NCBI GenBank assembly: GCA_964631745.1
Contig: CAZVWV010000015.1
Location: 1 to 40,001, forward strand
Direction of reading: 5' to 3'
Length of the DNA stretch: 40,001 nucleotides
Source: CAZVWV01 sp964631745
GTDB taxonomy: Bacteria; Bdellovibrionota_C; UBA2361; JBGSMV01
The translations under genes were made by a program, and so were the position numbers. Under the pieces are notes generated by a model that was given only the letters and a program-made list of their open reading frames with translations, was not told where the DNA came from and searched no databases. Positions 8,623 to 17,348 of this stretch are shown here, one piece after another. Numbering within the stretch: the first letter of the stretch is position 1; each line of letters starts with the position of its first letter.

Positions 8623-8709
8623 CGGCTATGCTTTCATTTTGCTCGGCCGTAGGTCGTGGTTATGCAAAGCAGCGCGCCGCTTATTGCGCACTTAAGCTAA
8701 GTGGCATTG

Positions 8710-8785
8710 GACGAGTCGTCGGCGCTAGATAATATTTCGTGCGCTATATTTCGTGCATCGCTTGAGTTTTTCGGGCAGATAGTGT
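8710..8785 (-). repeat. Dispersed repeat, copy B
   Basis: The first 17 bases (ACGAGTCGTCGGCGCTA) are identical to bases 2-18 of the window. An ATAATAT-like block and a GTTTTT(G/C) block then follow as in copy A, but the middle has diverged. It is weaker than the match between copies A and C. Confidence 0.45.
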
Positions 8786-8961
8786 CAGACGATTACGAGA
8801 GCCGCGGCGGCATTTTGTTAAAATGTGCCTACTTGAAGATTTTTGGATCGGTAACAAAAGTTGAAGGAAGGAACTAGAGGAAAGTAGAGGGCGTGCCATT
8901 TTTGTCCCTCTAAGAACCTCCGAGTTTGGTAAGCTGCTAAAGGCAAGCGAGCAAGGTACTT

Positions 8962-9519
8962 TTACTGCCAGTACCTGCTGCGCAGTTTGTCGCCTGCCTG
9001 GTACATCATCAGAAAATGTATCCCCCACACCAAACCCAGCAGTAACTTCAGGGCGGCGCTAGGAGCCTCACTGACGAAGTCACTTACAAACCATCCCCCG
9101 AGAATGGCAGAAATTTCACCCAGGTGTAACGTCCAATGCCTGAAGTGCGGCATTAAGGCAAATATCAAGAACCCTAGAAAAAGCAGCCACGCTCCAGCGT
9201 TTGGCAAAGTTGGTGCGAGGCTCAGGCTTCCCAGATAGGCCAAGAGAATGCCAGTGACGCTCCACACCGTACCAATTACAGTCGCTGCATAACCCTTTCG
9301 TAATCGCTTCTCCCAGATAAGGATCGACGCAATCATCAAAAGATCGCCACTCAACAAGAGTGGCAGAAGCCTATTACGGACCGCCATCAGTGCCAAAACA
9401 TTTGTAACTGCAAGTACCACGAACACGAGGCGGATGTTAATTCGGCGGGCCAAAAACCACCAAGTCACTAGCACTCCAAGAGTGAACCCAAGTCGAGCAA
9501 TGATCTCGTACGCATTCAT
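8962..9519 (-). CDS. Polytopic membrane protein of unknown function
   Basis: A 185-residue, very hydrophobic protein with about six predicted transmembrane segments and Trp-rich helices (TWWFLARR, WSVTGILLAYLG, WLLFLGFLIFALMP). A short basic C-terminus ends it. I do not recognise a family. I chose the ATG at 9517-9519 because GGAGGTGTGGG lies directly upstream; the longer frame to 9582 has no such signal. It stands alone, on the same strand as the glycosyltransferase gene 340 bases upstream. Confidence 0.6.
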   Translation of the reverse strand: MNAYEIIARLGFTLGVLVTWWFLARRINIRLVFVVLAVTNVLALMAVRNRLLPLLLSGDLLMIASILIWEKRLRKGYAATVIGTVWSVTGILLAYLGSLSLAPTLPNAGAWLLFLGFLIFALMPHFRHWTLHLGEISAILGGWFVSDFVSEAPSAALKLLLGLVWGIHFLMMYQAGDKLRSRYWQ

Positions 9520-9858
9520 CCCACACCTCCAGCAAAAAAACACACCACAGCCCAAAGGTAACTCTCTTTGAGTGACCTTCAAGCCGCGGATAATTTATTG
9601 CTTCTAATGCATGAATATCTCGCGATTCCGAGACTTCTAACAAAACCCTTCTATGACACGCCCCTTGGCTAAGTTCGCTTACAACGTGAACCTTAACCAA
9701 AGGGCTGTATAGGAGTTACCTATACGTTTCTACTACCCGATGCTGCAAATGGAAAAGCTGCGCCGAGTGGCATGCTAGCCAGAGTGGTGCAGAACATACG
9801 AGGAACAGTATCACATCCTGGGGCGGTAACAAAACTGCGCTGAAGGCGCTAGTTCAAT
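9520..9858. other. Intergenic, nothing clear
   Basis: These 339 bases hold no supported gene. Only small inverted repeats are visible (TATAGG/CCTATA near 9708-9725). It presumably carries the promoter of the downstream membrane-protein gene. Confidence 0.4.
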
Positions 9859-11022
9859 CTAGAAGGAGTCCGTTTGGGAGGATCCATCTGGAATCGCCTC
9901 TCTTCCGCCAGCCCGCACCAGTCTCCCAAAGCATTCTTCATACTGGTTAGCAATCTTTTCCCAATTATATACACTCTCGGCACGGGCTTTTGCTAAATTG
10001 CCGTACTCGCTTCGCTTTGTGGGGTTGTCTTGCACAAATTTCATCAGGGTGGCGAGCTCCGCGAAATCATTCTTGCTGTAAGTGAGCCCTGTACCCGAAA
10101 GCACTTCCCGATTTTCGGGGGTGCCGTTTGCTATCACGCAGTTGCCGTAAGCCATGGCTTCGATTAGCGCGGGATGGGTGCCGCCTACTTCGGTGGCCTG
10201 AATATAGGCCAGGCAGTTGCTTTGCAGCTCCTGATAAACTTCACCAAATTGAAAGCCGGTAAATATTACCTTCTCGTCGGCGCATTGACGAAGTTTCTCT
10301 TTGTATGAATCTGCATACGGTGCATCGCCCACGATCACTAGCGGCAGCGCAACTCCGGAACTTCTGTAGGCTTCAATCACACCCAGAGCGTTATTCTCAG
10401 GCTCTAGTCTACTTACGTACAGGAGATATTGACTGGGCTCTAGTTTGAACCTTTGTAGGGCTGCGCCAGGCGCTCGTACTGTCGCGCTGGCGCCGTATGC
10501 TATCACCGTCGTATCGCTAGCGTGTGTGGCACGATAATAATCGGCGATGACTTGGGCGTCTGCTACCACGGTATCGGCGAATTTCACCGAGCAATACTCG
10601 CCCAGCTTGTACCAGAGCCTGCCAAGCTGATTCCATTTGGCGCGGTGGCGTTCAATTCCGTCCACATTGATTACGAGCGGTATGCCCAGGGCCTTAACAA
10701 TCCAAGCAAAAGGGCTGTTGGCTGCGTTGCATAGAAGCACAACATCAAATCTGTAGCGAACTAGCTCTAAAAACGAGGTCAAGGCTGCCACAGGGGTCTC
10801 TAAATACTTGTGCATAATGGTGGGGGCATACCGCAACGTGACGCCATTATGACTGCGGCAGGCAGGGTCAGGCCGAAAGAATTTACGTCGACCGAATACC
10901 GTAAGTGCATGTCCCCGCTCAACTAATATCTGCGACAGCCGCTCAGCGAAAGTTTCAAAGCCACCATAACATGCGGGAATTCCCCGTGTTCCAAGGATTG
11001 CTATCTTTAGGGGTTTTGACAT
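9859..11022 (-). CDS. Family 4 (DUF1972-type) glycosyltransferase
   Basis: This is a 387-residue GT-B glycosyltransferase. The N-terminal half has the DUF1972/rhamnosyltransferase signature (IAILGTRGIPACYGGFETFAE at residues 7-27, then VINVDGIERHRAKW). The C-terminal half is a GT4 domain with LLYVSRLEPENN, IVGDAPY, and the donor-sugar region EVGGTHPALIEAMAYG, whose glutamates usually bind the nucleotide sugar. It likely adds a sugar to a cell-surface polysaccharide at the cytosolic face. The ATG at 11022 is preferred to the upstream TTG because the conserved fold begins right after it. It is divergent from the kinase gene, with 67 bases between them, and no other polysaccharide genes are nearby. 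Confidence 0.87.
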   Translation of the reverse strand: MSKPLKIAILGTRGIPACYGGFETFAERLSQILVERGHALTVFGRRKFFRPDPACRSHNGVTLRYAPTIMHKYLETPVAALTSFLELVRYRFDVVLLCNAANSPFAWIVKALGIPLVINVDGIERHRAKWNQLGRLWYKLGEYCSVKFADTVVADAQVIADYYRATHASDTTVIAYGASATVRAPGAALQRFKLEPSQYLLYVSRLEPENNALGVIEAYRSSGVALPLVIVGDAPYADSYKEKLRQCADEKVIFTGFQFGEVYQELQSNCLAYIQATEVGGTHPALIEAMAYGNCVIANGTPENREVLSGTGLTYSKNDFAELATLMKFVQDNPTKRSEYGNLAKARAESVYNWEKIANQYEECFGRLVRAGGREAIPDGSSQTDSF

Positions 11023-11089
11023 AGGCAATAGCAAGCTATACGAGAGTTGGCCCAGCCGTCAACCAACCTCAGATTCTCCTTCATTTCAC

Positions 11090-13078
11090 ATGCACTATGG
11101 GGTATATAAAAGAGTCGTAATCCCTGCGCCCAATTGCGATGGAGGCCCCTTGAGCAGTACTCGCGACACGGACCGTGATCGGAATTCCACTCCTGCTTGG
11201 CAAGGCAGCGATGTGATTGATTTTCTCACTCAGAAAGGCCAAGTTTTTCTTTTCTCTTACGATCCCGCCATCCGAACCCTTTTGGCTTGGAGCCGTAACA
11301 CACAGGAGATCTTTGGCGCAGGCGACTTGATATTAGCCCGTGAAGGCAACTTGTTCATGCGGCATGTGCATCAAGACGATCGCTTCCGCGTAATGAACGA
11401 GCTTGAAGCGGCCTTGGCCGGCGCGCGTGAGTATCGCATCACTTACCGTTGGATACGCCCCGATAATAATGAATGCCGCTGGCTGCATTGTCGGGGCGCC
11501 TTTCGCGCTCAGGCGGAGAGATCGAGCTTTGAGGGGTTTATGATCGATATCTCTAAAGAGTTAAGCAGTACTGACTCGAAGGTGTTTGGAGCAGATTCGG
11601 TTACCGGCATTTTGACGGCTCTATCGGCCACGGTTTTCACTTTAGATCGCGATCTTAGAATTCTGCGAGTTAATCGCAATTCAGAAAATCATACTTTTGA
11701 TTTTGGTGACCCTCAATTCCAAAAGCATGTATTGCAGGCTGGTGGCAGTTTTCTTGATTGTTTTGTGGGCGTGGAGCAGCGCGCTCATTTTGCATCACTT
11801 TGTGAAGATTTAATGCGTGAGAGAATCCCGCAGCATCGATCGCGCATATTTTCTAGGGGTCAGACCTTTGCGCTTGAGCTCTTGCCGATCTTCGCGGCTG
11901 AGGAGATTGACGGCCTAATCGGGGTTGTGACAAATGTTAGTGAAGAGGTCGCCAAAGAGTATGAGCTGGCCAGGCTTCAACGCACTGAGGGATTAAGGCT
12001 ACTGGCTTCCGGCATGGCTAATAATTTCAATAACGCGCTGCAAAGCATCGTTGGGGAAGCGTCCGTGATTAACAACCATCTCAACAATGCCGAGATCGTG
12101 CGGGAAGCTAGCCGCATTATTCTGGAATCAGCAAAGCGTGCATCAGAACTTACCAAGCAACTTTTTGGTGGTGAACTCCTAAGAAATGGAGACTTGCTTC
12201 CAACAGACTTGAACCTGTGCACCATTACGGCGTTGAACCGGATCGATCGGCTATTTTCAGAGGGAGCTAAATTAACAGTTGCTTTCGGCAACCCGCCGGA
12301 GATACTGGCGCGCCCTGATGAGCTTGTGCAGGTAATTGAGGCCATCTTAATTGGATTTAGAGAAGCTACTTCGCAACATTCCGCCATGTCGATCAGGACT
12401 TTCCCTGTCACTTTAAAAACTAGCGAGATTGCGGGACTTGATCCCGGTAATTACGCGCGGCTCTCAATTAGCCATGCTTTTGCGACATCCCCGAAGGTAG
12501 TTGGAATAAGTACTAGAGAGGTCCGAAGTTCGTTCGAAAAAGCCCCTTGGCTACCGAATGCACAAACCTTACTGGCTTCATTTGGAGGACGACTCATATT
12601 GGAAGACCTGACAGGAGCCGCAACTACGATCTCAATCTTCGTACCGGAGAAGCGACAAGAGATGGGAGAGCGTTCACCAGAAAGGCAGCCTGGTTTATCA
12701 GAGGCGCACGAGATTCTAGTTGTGGACGATGATCAGGTAGTTTTACGAACCATGCAGGCCGTACTGGCCGATTTAGGATATGGCTCACATTGCGCTGAGG
12801 ATTTTCAAAAGGCGCTCGACCTACTGCGAACACACCGTACCACAATTAAACTGATTTTACTTGACGCCGTAATGCCCGGTATGGACGGCCTCACGCTATT
12901 GAAGAAGATTAGGAGAATTGCGCCAGAGATACGAGTGCTGGGATTTAGCGGAGCGCCACCTGAGGTGACAGGCCCCATGCTGGCGGCCGGGGCAGAGCGT
13001 ATTATAAGAAAACCTGTAGACCCGCGCGCTTTGAAAGAACTTTTGCGGGGATATCTTAAGCTTCCAAAGGCGGCTTAG
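11090..13078 (+). CDS. Hybrid PAS-PAS-pseudokinase-receiver protein
   Basis: A 662-residue soluble sensor. PAS 1 covers about 50-157 (YRWIRPDNNECRWLHCRG) and PAS 2 about 172-290. A kinase core follows: the usual H-box AHDFNN is A310-N311-N312-F-N-N, so the phospho-accepting His is Asn. In the ATPase region (about 400-520) the N-box Asn and the DxGxG motif are gone. The C-terminal receiver (541-655) is intact, with Asp546/Asp547, phospho-acceptor Asp592 in LLDAVMPGMDG, Ser620 and Lys641. It should therefore act as a ligand sensor and phosphate receiver or sink, not as a kinase. The ATG at 11090 has no ribosome-binding site; TTG at 11150, preceded by GGAGG, may be the true start. Confidence 0.82.
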   Translation: MHYGVYKRVVIPAPNCDGGPLSSTRDTDRDRNSTPAWQGSDVIDFLTQKGQVFLFSYDPAIRTLLAWSRNTQEIFGAGDLILAREGNLFMRHVHQDDRFRVMNELEAALAGAREYRITYRWIRPDNNECRWLHCRGAFRAQAERSSFEGFMIDISKELSSTDSKVFGADSVTGILTALSATVFTLDRDLRILRVNRNSENHTFDFGDPQFQKHVLQAGGSFLDCFVGVEQRAHFASLCEDLMRERIPQHRSRIFSRGQTFALELLPIFAAEEIDGLIGVVTNVSEEVAKEYELARLQRTEGLRLLASGMANNFNNALQSIVGEASVINNHLNNAEIVREASRIILESAKRASELTKQLFGGELLRNGDLLPTDLNLCTITALNRIDRLFSEGAKLTVAFGNPPEILARPDELVQVIEAILIGFREATSQHSAMSIRTFPVTLKTSEIAGLDPGNYARLSISHAFATSPKVVGISTREVRSSFEKAPWLPNAQTLLASFGGRLILEDLTGAATTISIFVPEKRQEMGERSPERQPGLSEAHEILVVDDDQVVLRTMQAVLADLGYGSHCAEDFQKALDLLRTHRTTIKLILLDAVMPGMDGLTLLKKIRRIAPEIRVLGFSGAPPEVTGPMLAAGAERIIRKPVDPRALKELLRGYLKLPKAA

Positions 13079-13103
13079 GTGAATAGAACTACCGCGCGGC
13101 GCT

Positions 13104-14654
13104 TCAGTTACCGCCTACGATAGCCTTCAAACGCTGGCCCAGCTCGACTGCCGTATAAAAACCTTTAAATTTCACGGTCCATTCTGCGCGGCCGTAAGCA
13201 GCCACAATCACCGGAGTTGAGGTATGCGTGCCGCTTGCCCACACCACACTCTGCTGCTCAGCTAATGCACGCGCCAAGAGCGCTGATTGCCTGGATTTGA
13301 AATCCGGATAAAATGCCGAGAAATCAAAAATAACCGGCCAGACCTGCTTCGATAAAGTTTCGTGATTGGGTCGGTAAAACGGATTCTTTTCCGTCTCCAA
13401 AATTCCGTCGGCATCGTTTAGCGTAATCTGAAAACTTGAATTTGCGTTTACAAACTCCACTAGCGACTTGGCATTACGCTCTTCCTTGGGCCGCTCCGAA
13501 AACTGGTAAAAGAGTTTATTAAATGAGATTTTCTGATCGTATAAACGATCAAGGGTGGTTGTATCTCCAAAATTATATTGCGGCGCGTAAAGGCTGCCGT
13601 CTTTTAGGCCGGGGAAGGGCTTGGGCTCAGGAATATTCGCGCCCGAATAACTGAAGCCAAAACCGCCGGTTTCATGATCTGCCGTGAGTATGACCAGAGT
13701 ATCGTCACGGCCTTTTACGAAATCTTGTACGGTCTTAAGAACACGTTCCAAACGCAGCATCTCGTGCAAGAGTGTGCCCGCGTCGTTTTGATGACAGGCC
13801 CAGTCGATCTGACCCGCTTCGATCATCAGAAAGAAGCCCTGTTTACTACCTGAAAGAAGTTTTATCGCGCTTTGGCTAAGCTCCGCTAAACTTGGCTGAC
13901 CTGTGCTTTCAGAAAGCGCTTGAGATTCCGCAATGCCATCCTGCATGCCGGACTCCGCGAAAAGCCCCAGGGCTTTGCCTTGTTTAAGTCCTTTCAAACC
14001 GGAGCGATCAAATATGATCTGGTAGCCTTTCTCGCGCGCAAGCTTAAGTAAGTCAGTATCGTCGCTTCGCTTGGAGCTGGCCTTAAAAGCTTCATCAAAA
14101 CTACTGGACTTGGGAAGAAAATGTCTTAACCCGCCCGAAAACATAATTTCCGGGCCACGCTTAATGAGCTGGGTTGCGATCTCGTTTTCGTTATTTCGAT
14201 CAGTGACCTTCCCCACAAAACCGGCCGGGGTGGCGTGCGTGATGCGCGTGTCAGACACCAGACCGGCAACTTTTCGATTCGCACGCGCTAGTTCGAGCAG
14301 GCTCGTAACGGCGCGGCCGTGGTCGTCGATGCCAAGCGTTTCCGAGAGGACCTCCATGCCTGAGGCGATCTCTGTTATGGCGGCGGCAGAGTCGTTGACT
14401 AAGGCATCATGTGGGATCGATTGCATTAATCCTAACTCACTCTGAGAAAGAAAGTTAGAGACGGCGCTGTTCTTGAATTCCTTATGTGAGGTGTATTGGG
14501 CAAAAAGCTTGGATAGCCCAAGCTGCTGGGGACCCATGCCGTCGCCGACAATGAGGATGACGTTACGCGGCTTGGTTGGCGACTCGGCTGCGACGAAATG
14601 CGAGGGGAATCCCAAACCGATAAACAAAATTATTATTGCCAAGGCAGGTTTCAT
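13104..14654 (-). CDS. Secreted alkaline phosphatase
   Basis: This 516-residue alkaline phosphatase has a signal peptide (about 1-23, cleaved near VAAES). It hydrolyses phosphomonoesters in the periplasm or outside. Active-site residues are in place: Asp38 in VGDGMG, nucleophile Ser89 in VNDSAAA, Glu279, Asp284 and His288 in EAGQIDWACHQND, Asp326-His327 in TADHETGGFGF, and His477 in SGTHTSTPV. This is the full two-metal set plus the third-metal glutamate. It converges on the hybrid sensor gene with 25 bases between stops, and is divergent from the DUF423 gene. No PhoB box is evident in the 61-base promoter gap. Confidence 0.93.
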   Translation of the reverse strand: MKPALAIIILFIGLGFPSHFVAAESPTKPRNVILIVGDGMGPQQLGLSKLFAQYTSHKEFKNSAVSNFLSQSELGLMQSIPHDALVNDSAAAITEIASGMEVLSETLGIDDHGRAVTSLLELARANRKVAGLVSDTRITHATPAGFVGKVTDRNNENEIATQLIKRGPEIMFSGGLRHFLPKSSSFDEAFKASSKRSDDTDLLKLAREKGYQIIFDRSGLKGLKQGKALGLFAESGMQDGIAESQALSESTGQPSLAELSQSAIKLLSGSKQGFFLMIEAGQIDWACHQNDAGTLLHEMLRLERVLKTVQDFVKGRDDTLVILTADHETGGFGFSYSGANIPEPKPFPGLKDGSLYAPQYNFGDTTTLDRLYDQKISFNKLFYQFSERPKEERNAKSLVEFVNANSSFQITLNDADGILETEKNPFYRPNHETLSKQVWPVIFDFSAFYPDFKSRQSALLARALAEQQSVVWASGTHTSTPVIVAAYGRAEWTVKFKGFYTAVELGQRLKAIVGGN

Positions 14655-14715
14655 AATTTCAAATCTGTAGATATGTACGCTTGCAACCCCGAAATAATTA
14701 CTCTAGCGTTAGAAA

Positions 14716-15132
14716 ATGAAAAGCTTCACCGCCCTTAGCTCTTTGACGTTAGCTCTTGCCGTAATTTTCGGGGCTTTTGGTGCCCATGCACTTAAGGGCA
14801 TTTTAGATCCTTACAGCATAGAGATCTACAACAAGGCCTCTTTTTATCATTTTATTCACGGGTTAGGTAGCTTAGTGGTTTCCCTAATGCCGCCACTTAA
14901 TTTGTTGACGCCCAGACGCGCCAAACAGGTCTGTAGCTTGCATCTTTTTGGGATTTTGCTGTTTTCCGGGTCCTTATATTTATTATCGATCTCGGGTCAG
15001 CACTGGCTGGGGGCTATTACGCCGATGGGCGGCGCATGCTTTATTCTGGGTTGGTTGGTTTTGGGTGTGGCGGCGAATATGCCCAGCTGCCACGTTTCTA
15101 CTGAATCGTGCGTAAATAATGGTCCATTATAG
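14716..15132 (+). CDS. DUF423 family inner-membrane protein
   Basis: A 138-residue protein with four hydrophobic helices. It has the DUF423 (TMEM256-like) signature: N-terminal ALAVIFGAFGAHALKG, then YHFIHGLGSL and a glycine-rich ITPMGGACFILGW near the end. Function in bacteria is unknown. The last 35 bases overlap the 3' end of the opposing toxin gene, and the C-terminal CHVSTESCVNNGPL is outside the family core, so the tail may be a result of that overlap. Confidence 0.85.
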   Translation: MKSFTALSSLTLALAVIFGAFGAHALKGILDPYSIEIYNKASFYHFIHGLGSLVVSLMPPLNLLTPRRAKQVCSLHLFGILLFSGSLYLLSISGQHWLGAITPMGGACFILGWLVLGVAANMPSCHVSTESCVNNGPL

Positions 15133-15472
15133 CCCGGTCAAAACTGAGAAGCTTGGCAGCATTAATGCGAGCCTGCGCAACAATAACACGATCAAATGGA
15201 TCACGGGTCCAACTCTCTAGGCAAGCTGCCGTTACAACCTCTTCGAAGGCCGTCCGACAAGTCTCAATATTAAAGTCCTTCCTCGCGACTTCCATGACGC
15301 GCTCAGTACCGTGTTTAATTCGTTTGATTTCATACAAAAATTCAATTTCAAGCAGTACCATTGGAGAAATAAGCAATTTGTTCTTCTTGAGGGCCAATTG
15401 CGTAGAGCGCGAAAATTTATCATCGCTGCCGGTTATTATCCAAACTAGGGCGTGAGTATCAAGATATATCAC
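15098..15472 (-). CDS. PIN-domain toxin, VapC-like
   Basis: A 124-residue PIN-domain ribonuclease. The acidic site is visible: Asp5 in IYLDTHALVW, Glu42 (or Glu44) in LLEIEFL, Asp91 and Asp94 in RDPFDRVIVAQA, and Asp112 in LSFDRAI. This variant (DTHALVWxxxG, RDPFDR) is usually paired with a Phd/YefM-type antitoxin, as here. GTG start at 15470-15472 overlaps the antitoxin stop (GTGA), so translation is coupled. Its 3' end overlaps the DUF423 gene tail to tail. Confidence 0.92.
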   Translation of the reverse strand: MIYLDTHALVWIITGSDDKFSRSTQLALKKNKLLISPMVLLEIEFLYEIKRIKHGTERVMEVARKDFNIETCRTAFEEVVTAACLESWTRDPFDRVIVAQARINAAKLLSFDRAIMDHYLRTIQ

Positions 15473-15705
15473 TTAATTTCGCTCCATTCCTTCGACCAAT
15501 CGATTGAAAGCAACTCTTCGGGACTGCAATTTAACCACTTGCGGGGCCTGCGTTTGGAGAGTTTGGAGTTATCTTCGACCGAAACAATTCGCAAGGTTAC
15601 TCCCTTTCGCTCGATCTCCACCGGGTCACCTCCTTCGGCCACATCATCGAGGATTCTATATATGTTCTCGCGAAGCTTGGATGCTGTAAGTTTCTTTATA
15701 GCCAT
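15469..15705 (-). CDS. Phd/YefM-type antitoxin
   Basis: A 78-residue antitoxin with the Phd/YefM N-terminal DNA-binding fold (TASKLRENIYRILDDVAEGGDPVEIERKG) and a basic/acidic C-terminal tail ending in WSKEWSEIK that should wrap the toxin. It is first in the operon, four-base overlap with the PIN toxin. GGAG lies about 9 bases before the ATG. Antitoxins of this family bind their own promoter; repeated ACGTACGT palindromes lie in it. Confidence 0.87.
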   Translation of the reverse strand: MAIKKLTASKLRENIYRILDDVAEGGDPVEIERKGVTLRIVSVEDNSKLSKRRPRKWLNCSPEELLSIDWSKEWSEIK

Positions 15706-15748
15706 ATCTCTGCTCCAGGTACATTTCCCATATTCAGCTGCAACTCAT

Positions 15749-15793
15749 ATTCTCGCGCAAATAACGTACGTATGTCAAGTAAAAACGTACGTA
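15749..15793 (-). promoter_or_regulatory. Toxin-antitoxin promoter with two ACGTACGT operator-like palindromes
   Basis: On the minus strand a consensus -35 TTGACA (15773-15778) is followed after 18 bases by GAGAAT (15749-15754, four of six). AACGTACGT palindromes flank the -35, at 15763-15771 and from 15784. This layout suits autorepression by the Phd-like antitoxin; binding is inferred. Confidence 0.6.
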
Positions 15794-15806
15794 CGAAAGG
15801 AAGCGG

Positions 15807-16643
15807 TTACCGCACTCCCCGCAACAAAACCTCATGCTTCTTCGGACTTAAGTCCTGGGCTCCGTTAGGGGCCCAGAGCATCACGTTGGCATCGGCGAAA
15901 CGCGATGGAATCTGGCGCGGCTCCTTTCCAAATTCGTCAAGAATGCCGGAGAGATCTCTCTCGAGATCTCTCACTTGAAATATCCCGAAGGGTCCAAGCC
16001 ACCCGCGAAACCCGCCTGGCGAAATTGCGCCGATTGCCAGGGAAGAACTTGAGCGCGGTAGCACATGCTCCTCAATGTCGAATCCGCCCAGCACAATTTT
16101 TGAGACCTCGTCTGCAAAAGTGCGCTCAATGCGATGAGCGCCCAGGACTCTTTGATTGTAAAAGCTCACAGCTATCATACTCCAGACGCGCGGTTTGAGC
16201 TGCATCTCGGAAAAGCTATACCAGTTACCGTTCCCCTCCGAATCTCGCCAGTAAACTAGGATTCTGGCTTTGGCAGTATCTTCTCCCTTAATAGACACCG
16301 CGAAGCCACGCTTGAATTTTGACCTCTCGTCAACTTTAGAGACGATCGGCACGACTTCGCCGGGTTCGAGCGGCCCGGCCAGGCGGTACCAAAACACAAA
16401 TAGAAAATCTTTCTCCGAAGAAGGATCTAACGATTCATGATTGGTAATTTCAAAATACTGGCCGGACTTTGTAATCTTGGTTGCGGCTGGGAATATTTTG
16501 TCTTTTGGGTTGATGTCTTCCCGAATCGGCGGCGAAAATACATCGCTAAAATTCCTTGCAAGGAAGAGAGGGATCAAGAACGCGATCACAAAGAGTGCTG
16601 TTAATTTCGGATAAGATATGCGCCGCTCGGACAAGTCCACCAC
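15807..16643 (-). CDS. Membrane-anchored protein with LamG/ConA-like domain
   Basis: A 278-residue protein. A short basic N-terminus is followed by one transmembrane helix (about 13-30, LTALFVIAFLIPLFLARN). The rest is predicted beta-rich with LamG/concanavalin-like features: FLFVFWYRL, WYSFSEMQLKPRVWSMIAVSF, a GxFRGWLGPFGIFQVRD strand near the end, and VMLWAPNG. This fold usually recognises sugars or acts as a structural extracellular module. It is 40 bases after rplI on the same strand and may be cotranscribed. GTG start with AAAGGGG upstream. Family call is by pattern only. Confidence 0.6.
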   Translation of the reverse strand: MVDLSERRISYPKLTALFVIAFLIPLFLARNFSDVFSPPIREDINPKDKIFPAATKITKSGQYFEITNHESLDPSSEKDFLFVFWYRLAGPLEPGEVVPIVSKVDERSKFKRGFAVSIKGEDTAKARILVYWRDSEGNGNWYSFSEMQLKPRVWSMIAVSFYNQRVLGAHRIERTFADEVSKIVLGGFDIEEHVLPRSSSSLAIGAISPGGFRGWLGPFGIFQVRDLERDLSGILDEFGKEPRQIPSRFADANVMLWAPNGAQDLSPKKHEVLLRGVR

Positions 16644-16683
16644 GACAGGAAGCCCCTTTCATGAACGCTCTTATGAGCGAGTT

Positions 16684-17304
16684 CTAATGCACCTTGTCGG
16701 CGCTAGTTGGAGCTTCCGATTTCTCTGCCTGCTCGCTTCCGGCAGAATCTCCCGCATCGTGACCTTCGTCGTTTGCGTCTCCATCCTTTGCGCGGCCGCG
16801 TCCAGAACGCCTTCGGCCTCTTCTATCACCTTCTGCCGATGCCTCAATCGCAGCAGGGCGCTCGACTGTGACTTTGACCGGTAGATCGATGCTTACTTCT
16901 GAATGCAGCTTGATGGTCACCACGAACTCGCCACCGCTCTTTATAGCTTCATGTAATCTAATCTGCTTTCTATCAAGCTTGAAGCCTTGCTCTACTAAAG
17001 CAAGCTCGATATCTCGTGCAGACACTGAGCCAAAACTCTTATTCTGCCCGCCAATCTTTAAGGTAAACTCAAGTTTAGCCTTATTAGTTAGCTCTTGCCC
17101 CAGCTCCTGTGCTTTAAGTTTAAGCTTGGACTTGTGGGCCGCTATTCCAGCCATCCTGTGGGAGACAACCGCCGCGTTTCGAGAGGCGATTTCAACTGCC
17201 ACTCCGCGCGGGATTAAATAATTACGCGCGTATCCGCGACGTACATTGACCTGATCTCCTACGTAACCTAATGAGGGAAAATCTTGTTTAAGTATAACTA
17301 GCAT
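16684..17304 (-). CDS. rplI: 50S ribosomal protein bL9
   Basis: This is a 206-residue bL9. The N-terminal domain is typical (MLVILKQDFPSLGYVGDQVNVRRGYARNYLIP is the family signature region, residues 1-32), then the long connecting helix and a C-terminal rRNA-binding domain ending near residue 150. An extra 55-residue tail, rich in Arg/Gly then Asp/Glu/Ser, is unusual and likely disordered. It lies 44 bases after rpsF; rpsR, which normally separates them, is missing. GAGGTG precedes the ATG. Confidence 0.95.
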   Translation of the reverse strand: MLVILKQDFPSLGYVGDQVNVRRGYARNYLIPRGVAVEIASRNAAVVSHRMAGIAAHKSKLKLKAQELGQELTNKAKLEFTLKIGGQNKSFGSVSARDIELALVEQGFKLDRKQIRLHEAIKSGGEFVVTIKLHSEVSIDLPVKVTVERPAAIEASAEGDRRGRRRSGRGRAKDGDANDEGHDAGDSAGSEQAEKSEAPTSADKVH

Positions 17305-17348
17305 GTAACACCTCGTGAGAGCGCTTCTAAATTAATCAATATCGTGAA

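Larger units (their letters stand above)
8158..8961. other. Gene-free interval downstream of the foldase gene
   Basis: No coding region is supported in about 800 bases. The interval consists of the large inverted repeat (8187-8622) and dispersed repeat copy B (8710-8785). Short open frames here run through the repeats and have no ribosome-binding site or family resemblance. Confidence 0.6.

Noticed and set aside
8447..8695. 82-codon plus-strand frame in the gap after the foldase gene
   Set aside because: It runs through the right arm of the large inverted repeat and has no ribosome-binding site or family pattern.
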